Assembly (NCBI RefSeq): GCF_019578655.1
Contig: NC_063257.1
Span: 1 to 64,000 of the forward strand
From: Ricinus communis
Lineage: Eukaryota; Streptophyta; Magnoliopsida; Malpighiales; Euphorbiaceae
Direction of reading: 5' to 3'
DNA length: 64,000 nucleotides
In this document: in pieces, positions 23,224 through 33,908 of the stretch
How the letters are laid out: each line of letters starts with the position of its first letter
Position numbering within the stretch: the first letter of the stretch is position 1
The notes under the pieces: model-generated
What the model was told of the DNA's origin: nothing
Seen by the model: the letters and a program-made list of their open reading frames with translations, nothing else
Database searches by the model: none
Translations under genes and position numbers: made by a program

Positions 23224-24726
23224 GGGCAAAGAGAGTGAAGTCTAAGCACTTCGGCTTCTTTGGGATTCTAAAAATTTTCCGAAAGCTGAAGTGGCCGGAG
23301 TGCGACCAAATTAAGCCCAGGTCTGTCCTCATCTCTTTCATCTTAAAGAAAAAAATATCTTTTCTTTTTATTTGTGCATATATCACAGCCTGCCTGCTTT
23401 CTTTTTTTAAAATAACCACAAAAATATTTATCCTATAAGTGTTTCACTCAAAGAGAATCTTCTTCTTCTTCTTCTTCTTTACCCTGGATTGGATGAACAT
23501 GTCTTTACTCTTTCTCCACTTCTTCTTAATTTGGCAGTGCCCATCCCCCCTAGATCCATTTTCTCAATTTACAACCTACATGTTTCTTTTTCTTTCTTTT
23601 TTCGGATTTCTTTCCCTTTTCTTTTTCTTTCATTTCATGCCTGTTTCAAAACTTTCTTTAATTCTTTAGCTGATTTTCTTGCTTTTCAGTTCTTAATTTC
23701 TACCAATACATTTATACTGAGAAGGGAAAACAAGAAAAGAATTAGTAGAAACAAGAATTTGTTGTCTTAGAACCCTTTTTTTTAAAAAAAAATTTTACGT
23801 ATGATCTTCAGTTCAGAGGTAGGTATTTTTCATGTTATATCTTTCAAGTCACCTCGAGCTGATCTATGAGTTAGACATGGATGGGTTTACGTAGACAAAC
23901 ATGTTGAAGAAGACAGACATAAAAGGAGAGACAAAGTCACAGGAAATGGGTCATGCGCCCATTATTAATACTAGATTTGCTGCCAAAATCTTGTCCGCCT
24001 TGTGCTAGATTCTGATCTGTTTCTTCTCATCAGATGATCATATGATTTGTACCCCCTTCTCATTCTTCTTATCCATTGACGTCTGTTGGCTCACATCTTT
24101 CCTTCTTTCTACGTCTCTTTTCAACTTAACTCATTCTTCACCATCTCCCTTCTTTCTTATTCTTTTTCTTTTTCTTTTTCTTTTTCTTTCTTTCATTCTC
24201 TCTCTCTCCCTCTCCCTCTTTCTCCTTGTTGATATTTTCAGAAAATATATCCTATTCCTGGGCTTTCTATATTCATCTTTATGCAGATCTGATCTCCTTT
24301 CATTTTCTTCTTATAATCATGACCTTGGAGATATTTCTGTAAACCCTAAACTCATTGCTATGGAAATAAAATAATAATAATAGTAATAATAATAATAAAG
24401 AAGAAGATGAAATAAAAACCAGCAAAAAAGAGAAAGAGAAAATAGCAGCTTCTACTTCATGTATAGATCTGCAGACAGACTCTCATTCAGCATATATAAA
24501 TAATAGGTCAAATGAAACTTCCGCGAGCTGAAATTAACTAAGGCAAACAATAATTAATCAAGTCTGATATCTTCGTATTTTCTTTTTCTGCTAGAAATAT
24601 AAATTATGCTCCTTATTGTTAATCTCTTTCAATTTTCTCCATCAAGTGATATATCTGAATATTTAGGGTTAAAATTAGTGAGTAAGTAAACGTAGTAGGG
24701 GCGCTGATGTGTGGATGCAGGTAGCG

Positions 24727-27700
24727 ATGGGAAGAGGAAAGATCGAGATCAAGAGGATAGAGAACACGACGAATCGCCAAGTGACCTTCTGCAAGAGGAG
24801 AAATGGACTGTTGAAGAAAGCTTATGAGTTGTCAGTTCTTTGTGATGCTGAGGTTGCCCTCATCGTCTTCTCCAGTCGTGGCCGCCTCTATGAGTACTCC
24901 AACAACAAGTAATTATTTTTTTACCTGACCTGAGACTGAGAGTGCAAAAGTGAATGATGTATATATATATATTTAATTTAATTAACCAAATTGTTTGAAT
25001 TATGTCATATATGCATACATTTTAATTTTTTTTATTTATTTTATATGTTACATATAAGCAAACTGAGGAGTTCTACTAGTTGTCGATCATAATTGCACTG
25101 TGTAGGTTTTCCATTTCTGGATAATTGGGAATGGGAAAAAGGTCGCAGTGCGGGTTTTTCAGTTTATAAAATTCACAGGCACAGTCTCCTGTTTTCCCTT
25201 TTTAGCCTTGGAATTGCTACATAATCCTTTTGTTTGTCCTTTACATTCAAACAAAAGTAAGGCATCCCATTCTTGTAGCAAATTCATCTCTGATGTTTAC
25301 CTCTTTCGTTGTTTAATAGATCCCAGTTTCATGGGTCTTGTGGCTTCCATTTTCAGCTTTCAAACTTATTTCCCATTAGCCGAATCAAATCTACAGCCCT
25401 CACTTTTCCAATACTCCAGCACTGCCTTATGGTCCTTAATTTCTTTCTGTTCCTCTCCTTACCCTCAACTGATAGTCCAGTAAAGCCCAAAAGTACACCC
25501 TGCTTTCTGCTAGGGTTTCTCCATTTTAGTGTCAGCAACTCATCACCAATTGGATTTCATAGGAGATATGTTTCATTTTCAATGCTCTTTTGAGCTGCAG
25601 GATGCATGTTTTGACTTTCATCATGTACTTGTTCTTGTTGTTTTTTTTTCCTTCACTTCTTTTTTTTTTTTGTTGAATAGATTACTATTTCATATTATAA
25701 TCGTTTATCTCTTCTTCTTCTTCTTCTTCTTCTTCTTCTTCTTCTTCTTCTTCTTCTTCTTCTTCTTCTTCTTCTTCTTCTTCTTTTTAATATAAAAAGG
25801 GTATTTTTGGTGTTCCCTTTTTCTTTTTCTTTTTCTACCAAAGTCAAGAAAAACATGACATAGAAAAGGGTGAACTCATCATCATGACAATATGCACTGT
25901 AATCATTTTTTTAATCTACAAATTAGAGAGGGTAACCACTAACCAAGTACTTAGACATAAGCTTTTATTTAGTTTATTAAACTTGCAATTTGTATATATA
26001 AATCATGAGTCCCCAAAAGAAAGAATTTTCACAAGTTATTTATAAATTGTATAATTTAAAATCTAATATTGCAATTTAATTATATTTCGGATTGCAGTAT
26101 AAAATCAACAATTGAGAGATACAAGAAGGCCTGTTCGGACAGTTCAAATACTAGTTCCATCACAGAAATTAATGCCCAGGTAAATTATTGTTAGTATTTA
26201 GCTCTGAAAATGAAAAAGCATTTTACATTTTGTAGGTTAATTTTATAATTGAGTCAATAATCGATTAAACTCTGCTCAAATTCTTATTATAGCTATTGGG
26301 TTTATAAGTATTGGAAGTGGAAAGATAACTTTTGTCAACCATATCTGGCGGTGGCGATGATATTTCGTTTAGAAAATTGTCAAAATCTGATGGAATTATA
26401 CATATATATAGGGAACAAAGATAAAAAATAAACTATAATGAGGACAGAAAATATCCAAAATGCAAATAGAGAAGAATATCTTAGAAAAAATATATATATA
26501 TGTGAAAGGAATGGAACAACATTTATTGAGATAAAATTAGGACTAAGAAAGTAATATGGCAAAAAGGAAATACAATTATTTAATCTAGAGATTTTAAATC
26601 GAATCGGACCGAACTAAAATATTTAATATGACATTGAATCTTAATTTAGTATACAAATCTAGTTTCTCTATGAATAGCAAAAGACAACTTCTTAATTATG
26701 TGTTAACGAATATGATTAATGCATACCGAGTTATTAATTATTAGTTGTGACTAAGAAGCTTTTCCAATATTAATAATATGGGAATGGTGGCTTTGAATGA
26801 AGTATTATCAGCAAGAATCAGCAAAGCTCCGGCAACAAATTCAGATGCTACAGAATTCTAACAGGTAAACCACCACCTTTCTCCTTAATTACTATTAGAT
26901 GTATACTGATGACACTCAGGACAAGACAAGAGAACCCTGAACTAATGCAGACTAATATAATATAATTAACCAAATTGTTCTCCCTCCTTTTACTTTTAAT
27001 AACCTAAAAAATTGACGATCATAACACATATAAGCATAGCATATACGTAACTGATTACGCATGACTCTCTCTCAGCAAGGCCGGTGAGATGAGGTTATAT
27101 ATATTTGCGTCATTTGGAGAGCACCCTCTGATCTAGCAAATGCAAATTAATCGTGTACGTGATCATAATTATCGTATATGAGTTTGCTGTTTGCTTGTAG
27201 GCATCTAATGGGGGACTCCTTGAGTTCCTTGACTGTGAAGGAGCTAAAGCAGCTGGAAAATAGGCTCGAGCGAGGCATTACTAGAATCAGATCAAAGAAG
27301 GTAACGAGCTATTAGTGACTATATATATACTGATAATTTTAATTTGGTTAAAATGTGCCATGCAGCTCGATCATTTCTACTTAATTTTGTTACTTGCTTT
27401 CTTAGGTTTCATAATCAGCCATAAATATGGACCCGTTACTTTAATGTTGTTTGATTAATGATGAGTCAGGCTTGTATATATGAGGTATTAAATGTTGACC
27501 TTTCTGTTACTTATCTTTTGCAACAGCATGAATTGCTGCTGGCTGAAATTGAGTACTTGCAGAAAAGGGTGATTTCTCCATTGATTTATTTATATGTGTG
27601 TGTGTGTGTCTTCTGTGAACAGTATATATAATTAATGTAACTTCATATCATTTTTCAGGAGATTGAGCTGGAAAATGAAAGTGTCTGTCTGCGAACCAAG

Positions 27701-28220
27701 GTATTAATCCAAATACCCAGAATTAATAAAATATATACCACCACACCAGCTCACATTTGCGAAAGAAATAGTATTCATTAATAATAACTTGTTAAAAACT
27801 CCAGATAGCAGAAATCGAAAGACTTCAGCAAGCAAACATGGTGACTGGGGCGGAGCTGAATGCAATCCAGGCATTAACCTCTCGCAATTTCTTTGGTTCA
27901 CATATGATTGAGGGTGGAGCTGCATATTCTCACCCTAGCGACAAGAAGATTCTCCATCTTGGGTACTCTCTTTTCCATTTCTTTTCTTATGCGTGCATAC
28001 GTAGCAAAACCATATCCGAATGAGTTACTCACTTCTGTCAATTTTTAATAAAACGAAAAAACTACCTGTATGTTTATTACTTTAGTAGTATAATAACATG
28101 AAACTTTAGTTCTTAAAGAAAGATCTTATTTAACCTTACCTGAATATGTATATTACAGATGTGTACACCAATAATCTTTATGGACATGAACTTATTGCAC
28201 TAATTCGTGCATGCAGGTAA
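24727..28220 (+). CDS. STK: SEEDSTICK/AGL11 D-class MIKC MADS-box transcription factor, 8 exons
   Basis: Coding exons 24727-24908, 26098-26179, 26803-26864, 27201-27300, 27527-27568, 27659-27700, 27805-27962 and 28217-28220 give 223 residues. The MADS domain occupies residues 1-60 ([20 protein letters not shown], ending YEYSNNN). The I and K domains follow ([51 protein letters not shown]). The C-region ends with the AGL11 motif [11 protein letters not shown] specifies ovule identity and controls funiculus, seed-coat and abscission development. The final exon gives only one base of the last Gly codon and the TAA stop. Arg197 is retained. Start set at the MADS methionine, just after a 5'UTR intron acceptor; the upstream ATG belongs to that intron. 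Intron 1 carries a long CTT repeat. The 3' UTR has a GGTGAA hexamer array. Confidence 0.96.
25709..25785. repeat. (CTT)~25 microsatellite in first coding intron of STK
   Basis: Uninterrupted CTT/TCT run of about 77 bp, followed by further TTTTTC tracts to about 25835. Confidence 0.97.
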
Positions 28221-28238
28221 ACTTAGTTGGAGAAGACA

Positions 28239-28271
28239 TTGAGCAAGGTGAAGGTGAAGGTGAAGGTGATG
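28239..28271 (+). repeat. GGTGAA hexamer array in STK 3' UTR
   Basis: Four successive GGTGAA-type units right after the stop-containing exon start. They would read Gly-Glu repeats if translated, but they lie beyond the TAA. Confidence 0.85.
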
Positions 28272-29200
28272 CGCATCCGCTAATTATGTAATTTCACAAA
28301 ATAAAGATACCAAAACTTTACTGTTATAAGTATGTGTGCCAGCTCCCTGTTACATGGCCAATGGAACTGGTTTGTGTTCTTTATTTAGTTAAAAACATTT
28401 GCATGGATATTTTGTCTGTATTTGGATTATGCAGTAATTATTATTACTAATAAAAAAAGAACTATAACTAGCTTAATCACCGACTCACTGTTCAAGACCA
28501 GTGATTATGCTAGTTAGTTTTATTAATTGTCAGTTCAATTAATTTGTGTATCAATAAAAGGTGAATATTATATTTCTATCTTTGGAGTCATTTTCTCTTA
28601 TAGCTAAGCAGTCAGTCATTTTAAAAGTAAAAAGACAGAGTTAGTCAACCACCTCTAAATCTAATCTATTAGTATTACTATTGTCTATTAGACTGGCGCA
28701 TGCAATGGGCTGGACATCACTGCTAACTCGGCCACAATTGAAGAAGCCTTCGGACTTCATCACTACAATACCAATCCCCAAAACAAAAACAAATAAATTT
28801 TGACGAAGGGATGCGGCGTCCGACATCCAGCCAGGGAGCATGTTTAACGTTTATATGGTTTTCTTGTCTGATAATTTCCCCTTACTGTAAATCAAATCAG
28901 TTGATGCTCTAGAAACTCAAATCCGACAGTGCCAAATGGGCACTTAACGTACCCTTCCTTCTACGCCAGAAATAATAATAAATAAAGTTACCAACTTCCA
29001 ACAGCTTAAAAGACTGAACCAAAGCAAACCCATACATTGCTTTCTTAAGCCAACAATACATACATGATTTAAGTCGTCTTATCCATACATAAGATATCTC
29101 AATCCTTACCAGTAAAAGAAACTTGATAAAAGAAAAGAGACTCCAAACCAAACAATATACTTAGACAACTTTCACCTTAGTTAGCAAAAAAAAAGAAACA
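28272..29200. other. Convergent 3' regions of STK and IAN9
   Basis: STK and the next gene converge here. The interval carries their 3' UTRs and about 400 bp of spacer with AATAAA-like signals (for example near 28551). No further gene is seen. Confidence 0.5.
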
Positions 29201-32200
29201 TCATAGAATGTTGCACCGACTTTCAGCCTGCCTCCGGAGTTCCTGCGTCTCCTTTTGAGCTCTTTCTAAGTTCTCTCTAAGCTGGCGGATTTCATCATTT
29301 GACTTCATTTGAGCTAATTGTGCTTTCTCTTCTGCTTTTAATCGGGCAGCTTGCTCCTCCGCCAACTGCTGCTCAAGCCTGTTTGTTGTCTCTCTAAGTT
29401 TTAACTCAACCTACAGCCAAACAGGGAATTCCAATCTTGAATGATATCTATCGCAACGGGATACAAATGAAGCTTTTGGCATGAGTACCATGAAATTAGT
29501 TTCCATACTGCCAGTGAATCAAGATGATAAAGGGAAGGGAAGAAAACAAAAGTACCCTTGCAATCCCATATTTGCAATTGTATCCTCAGTTCAGAATTGG
29601 AAAACTTTAACTATACAAGCTGATGATAATTTCATATAATGCATAAAACATGAAGAAGTATTCCTGTCAAATAGATACTTTAAGTTAAGGGCATCAGTTT
29701 GGTGATTTCTCAACTGATATTACACAAGAGAAAGAGGATAAATAGCCAAGAATAAACCCATTGCAACCAAAAATTGATAAATAGAGATTGAAAGGCAAAA
29801 CAAGCCCATATTACAATAAATAAAATAATTCGAGGGGAAATATTTGACTCAAGCTATTTAGAGGATAAAGCCATTCGCATAAAGTCAAGACATTATAAGA
29901 GAAGGTAGAAATGGCTGAATTTATAAGATATAAACAAAATAGTAAAAGGACATATATAGCCTAGAAAGTCAAAAGTAAAGATTCATTGAGCATGAAAGCA
30001 TCAACTAATATCACATGCGCGGATCTACCTATGCTGGAAAATTGTTAAAGACTTAAATGTAATATATACATGGTTAACATTTCTAACAATTCCTTGGCAT
30101 CTGTATGTCTAGACACTAGGGAGATAAGATATACAAAAAGATGAACACTAATTGAGCATTGGCATGAGAATACATGTAGTCTATAAGTGATATCTATAAT
30201 ATCCCAAATAGATGTTTTAAGAAGAAACTATCAAGCTCCAAATCAAAGTTTAAGCTGTAAGCCATGTCGCATAAAAAGAGCAATGGTAGTGATATAAAGT
30301 ACTATCCTACTGCAATTTATTCATCTTTCTAGACAATACATGTTGGGAGTTGCAGTTGAATAAGATTCTGCACAATCTGGTTTGTTTCAGTTTCTGAATT
30401 GAAGAGCCTAACCTGGGACTCAAAATAGAAGTTAATGGTTTCTAAAAGAATAAACTAAGGAGGGTGTATTTAATTAAGACTTTTAAAGACTTTTATAGGC
30501 TTTTTTTAAATGAATTACTTTTAAAGAGTTGATGAATTTTTAATAACTTTTAGAGCTCATAATTTTATGAATACTAGCTTACTTTAAAAACTTTATAAAA
30601 GTTGTAATTGAATACCCCCTAAATTTTATAGACTTTTTAAAACTCTTTAAAAGTCAATATTGAATACCTTATGACTTATACAAACTCTTTTGAAGTTACT
30701 ATTGAATACACCATGACTTTTAAACAATATAAAAGTCTTTAAAAGTTTAAATTGAATACACCCTCCTAAGTCAATTTTACTGGGGCACATCATGTCAGAC
30801 AATAAAATTTGCTACCTTGCTTCAGGTAACAATATATTAAAAATCCTCAAATTTCCAGACACAAACAGAAGCACACATGAAAAATCTCTAAGAATAAGGG
30901 ACAGATGGAATACCATCTCAGTTATTCGTTTCAATTGTTCCTCATATGACCTATGCATCTGCTCCTTCAGCTCCAATATTTCCCCTTTAGAATAACCTTT
31001 CAAGGAATCAACCTCTTCTTGTTGATCACGGAGTTTTATCGCCCCTTTCTGCCAAATCAAATGTCAACATCATGAAAAAAAACATTTTACTCGGAAGTTC
31101 GATAAGATTGGCATATACTATAGATGTACTTGCCTTCAACTCAACAAATAACTCATCTGTGTATGGTTGTCCACCATTCTCTGCTATGACCAGATTTACA
31201 AGGGAGAGAAGCTGATGAACCTGTTCAGCTCTCTTAAATTCATCTTTTGTCTTGTTGTCAAAAAGCACGAGCCGGTTCTTGCAAAGAGTGAGAATTTCCT
31301 GTGAAAGAACTGATTGTGAATTGTTCTGTGTTAACAGTAATGAGATTAAGTTTAAACACGCTAATACGTTAGCTAATCATACAAACTAGGTGGGCACTCA
31401 TTTTAGAGATCTCCTATCCAATCAAAAAACTGTCTCCAACTTAAATCATAAGACAGTATCTGTTGAGTTTAGAAGTAACCCTTTTCTAATTGCAAGATTA
31501 ACTAAGTTGATAAGTTCGAAATAGTTAGATTTGCCAATAGCCCAGCATTCAAATTGCAGGAGTCATAGAGATCAGAAACCTCTTTCTACTCGAGAATATC
31601 GATAATCACCAAGAACGACAACTACAAGCAAAAAGAACTAAAGGGCCATAAAGCTGCAGCACGTAGAAAATTTTTTCTGCTCCATAAAAAGTTTTAGCAA
31701 AATTTCACCTAAAATGAGAACCAGAATACAAATACCATGTCAAAGAACGAAATGAAAAGGAGAAGAAGACAATCCCTGAAGACTTTTGATAACAAAATGC
31801 AAATTACAAAAGTTTACTAGCAAATACCAATATTCCTAGTATTTTTAATTTATACTTTTCAAAACATCAATGGGTTCTTCATCATGCAAAGACTTATTCA
31901 TAAGTTGTCAATGCCCTTAACACATCTCTAATGTTTAAACCAAATTTTTATTTATCATTTTCAACCATTCAAATCACGTCACTATCTAGAGAGGAAGAGA
32001 AAGAAATATATCCAAACTTTTACCTCTAACTGACTGATAAGTTATACATACAGCTAACACCTATATCAAAGTGCAGCATACAGAAGAAAGAACATTCTTA
32101 ATGTGAATTTAAATAGCTTATTCTGCGGATCAGGTATTAAATCTCAAAAAATGATTGAAAGAAAAAAAAAAGGAAAAAACTTGGCAATCACAATGTGGTG

Positions 32201-32815
32201 CTATAGTTCAAAAGTAACCTGTAGAGGCTGAGGACATTCACGACCTAGATAATCCTCTAACGTTTCATCATTATCTTCAAGTTCATCTCCTCCAGTAAAT
32301 ACTACAATCATGTAATCAAATATCTTACTTCCAAACAGAGTCTGTAAGCTACGAAGCGCAGCTTCTTCTTCTTGTGAAAAACGTGTTCTAACTGAGAAGA
32401 CTACAAGGACTGCATGGATCCCATCCTTTGCCATATTAATACATTTGACAATTTCTTTGCCAACAAACTCAGATTCAGCAGAAAAGTCAAAGAGTCCTGC
32501 ATGTATCACATTAATAATGAAGATGAAAGGCAAGCCACGAACAAGTAGGTTAACAACATAAAACCAAGTTATCTAGTTTATACCAGGAGTATCAACGACA
32601 TTGATAACTTGACCATCTGTAATAACAGTTTGCTGCAATTCACAAGTACTGGTAACACCAGATGAGCTAGCCCTTGATTTGAAGGCCTTCCTTCCAAGAA
32701 GGCTGTTGCCAGTTGCACTTTTGCCATTGCCTGTACGGCCAACTAAAACCACAGTGCGAACCCCATTGGATGGTGAAGTAAGCTCCCAATCATCATCTAT
32801 TGCACTTCCACCCAT
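29201..32815 (-). CDS. IAN9: AIG1-type immune-associated nucleotide-binding GTPase (IAN9-like), 5 exons
   Basis: Exons on the minus strand: 32815-32584, 32496-32219, 31298-31134, 31048-30914 and 29410-29201, giving 339 residues. G1 is GRTGNGKSATGNS (about residues 26-38), followed by GVTSTCE, the switch DTPGLFDF and VVFTGGDELED. The C-terminal half is coiled coil (KLRETTNRLEQQLAEEQAARL, ending RQAESRCNIL). This matches Arabidopsis IAN9, a member of the plant AIG1/GIMAP-like GTPases connected with immunity and heat responses. Exon 3 ends AAG|GCAAGT: frame and protein length require this GC donor, since the GT four bases later shifts the frame. The last four residues CNIL form a possible CaaX box. 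A 5'UTR intron (about 33548-32834) is likely. A Tourist-like MITE lies in intron 4. Confidence 0.95.
30459..30766. mobile_element. Tourist/PIF-Harbinger-like MITE in IAN9 intron 4
   Basis: A 308-bp element with terminal inverted repeats starting GGAGGGTGTATT and extending imperfectly for about 45 bp (...AGACTTTTAAAGACTTTTATA). It is flanked by TAA at 30456-30458 and 30767-30769, the 3-bp duplication typical of PIF/Harbinger elements. No coding capacity. Confidence 0.85.
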
Positions 32816-33908
32816 AATGCCAGATCAGACTACCTGCAAAGAAAGCATAACATGTTTCGACACTTGTCGGAAAAAGACATTGAATTTTGCAAATAAAAAA
32901 GCAGCAAAAAAAAATCATGCTGCTGGCAACGAACAGCCAAGAAAGAAGTCTTGCATTTGATAAGAAAGACAATGAAATTTGACTGAGCTACACCCTTACG
33001 AGTCCAAAGCAGTTGAAACCTATCCTTGGAATGCAGAAGAGGCATTTATCTGAATATAAATAAAAGGGATTCATGGGGAGATTGAAGCACAAAAGAAGTA
33101 GCAAAAAGAGCTTCAAAGCATTGCATAGAAGATATATGTGGGGTTGGTGGGCACAGTGTATTTTGAACAGTAAAACAAATCTAGTCTCAAAGCACAAGGA
33201 TCCTATATAGATCATGCCTAGGAATTGGGATTAAGGAGGCTACTTAATAATTATCATCATAATCCTGGTTATTGAAAAAGAAAATTATAAAATATAAAGA
33301 AGTCGACCAAAACCAGTCTAACAAATCACATAATATCTCACAGGCGCTCGAGCTGCATCTAGTTTCAAATAATTTAAAAAGAAAACCAAACTGTACTCTG
33401 AGAATTTCTATTTCTTTTTAAAGAAGAAGGATAGTAGTAGTAGAAGTAGTAGTTGGTAATTTTTCTGGAAACGAAAGGGAATTGATAAAGAGAAGCGAAC
33501 AGTAGTCTTGGATGAGAAAGCAATAAATTAAAGAAATCGGATTCTTACTTTGGGTGCTGAGACCTGAGCTTTGCTTTATTGGTTTGTGAGAGAGACACGG
33601 AAGAAAGAGAGGTTCACTTCAATTAAAATGCTTGTTGAGGAGGATAATCCGGATTTGATCTTGTGCGGTCACTACTTTACAAATTCTCCTATTACCCTAT
33701 TATATTATGAGCTATTTTAGTTTTTTTTTTTTTTTTTGAAATTGAGTCTGGCTTAAATAGTAACAAAATTAAAAATCTCAAATTAGAAAAATAGAAATAT
33801 ATACATACATACATGCTGTAGACAAAGAAAGAAAAAGAATCAAAAAATTGGTGAATTATCCAATCAAACAAACAAACAAAAAAAGCACGGAGAGAGATTG
33901 AGAAGGAA
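32816..33908. promoter_or_regulatory. Shared divergent promoter region IAN9/UPF3
   Basis: The IAN9 and UPF3 start codons lie 1093 bp apart, head to head. The IAN9 leader appears split by an intron from a donor at 33548 (CAAA|GTAAGAAT) to an acceptor at 32834. Its first exon would then begin near 33650, leaving only about 200-250 bp of AT-rich DNA, with a T17 run near 33720, between the two transcripts. No separate core promoter elements can be assigned with certainty. Confidence 0.55.

Noticed and set aside
25529..25795. 88-codon ORF ending in poly-Phe
   Set aside because: It is the CTT repeat of STK intron 1.
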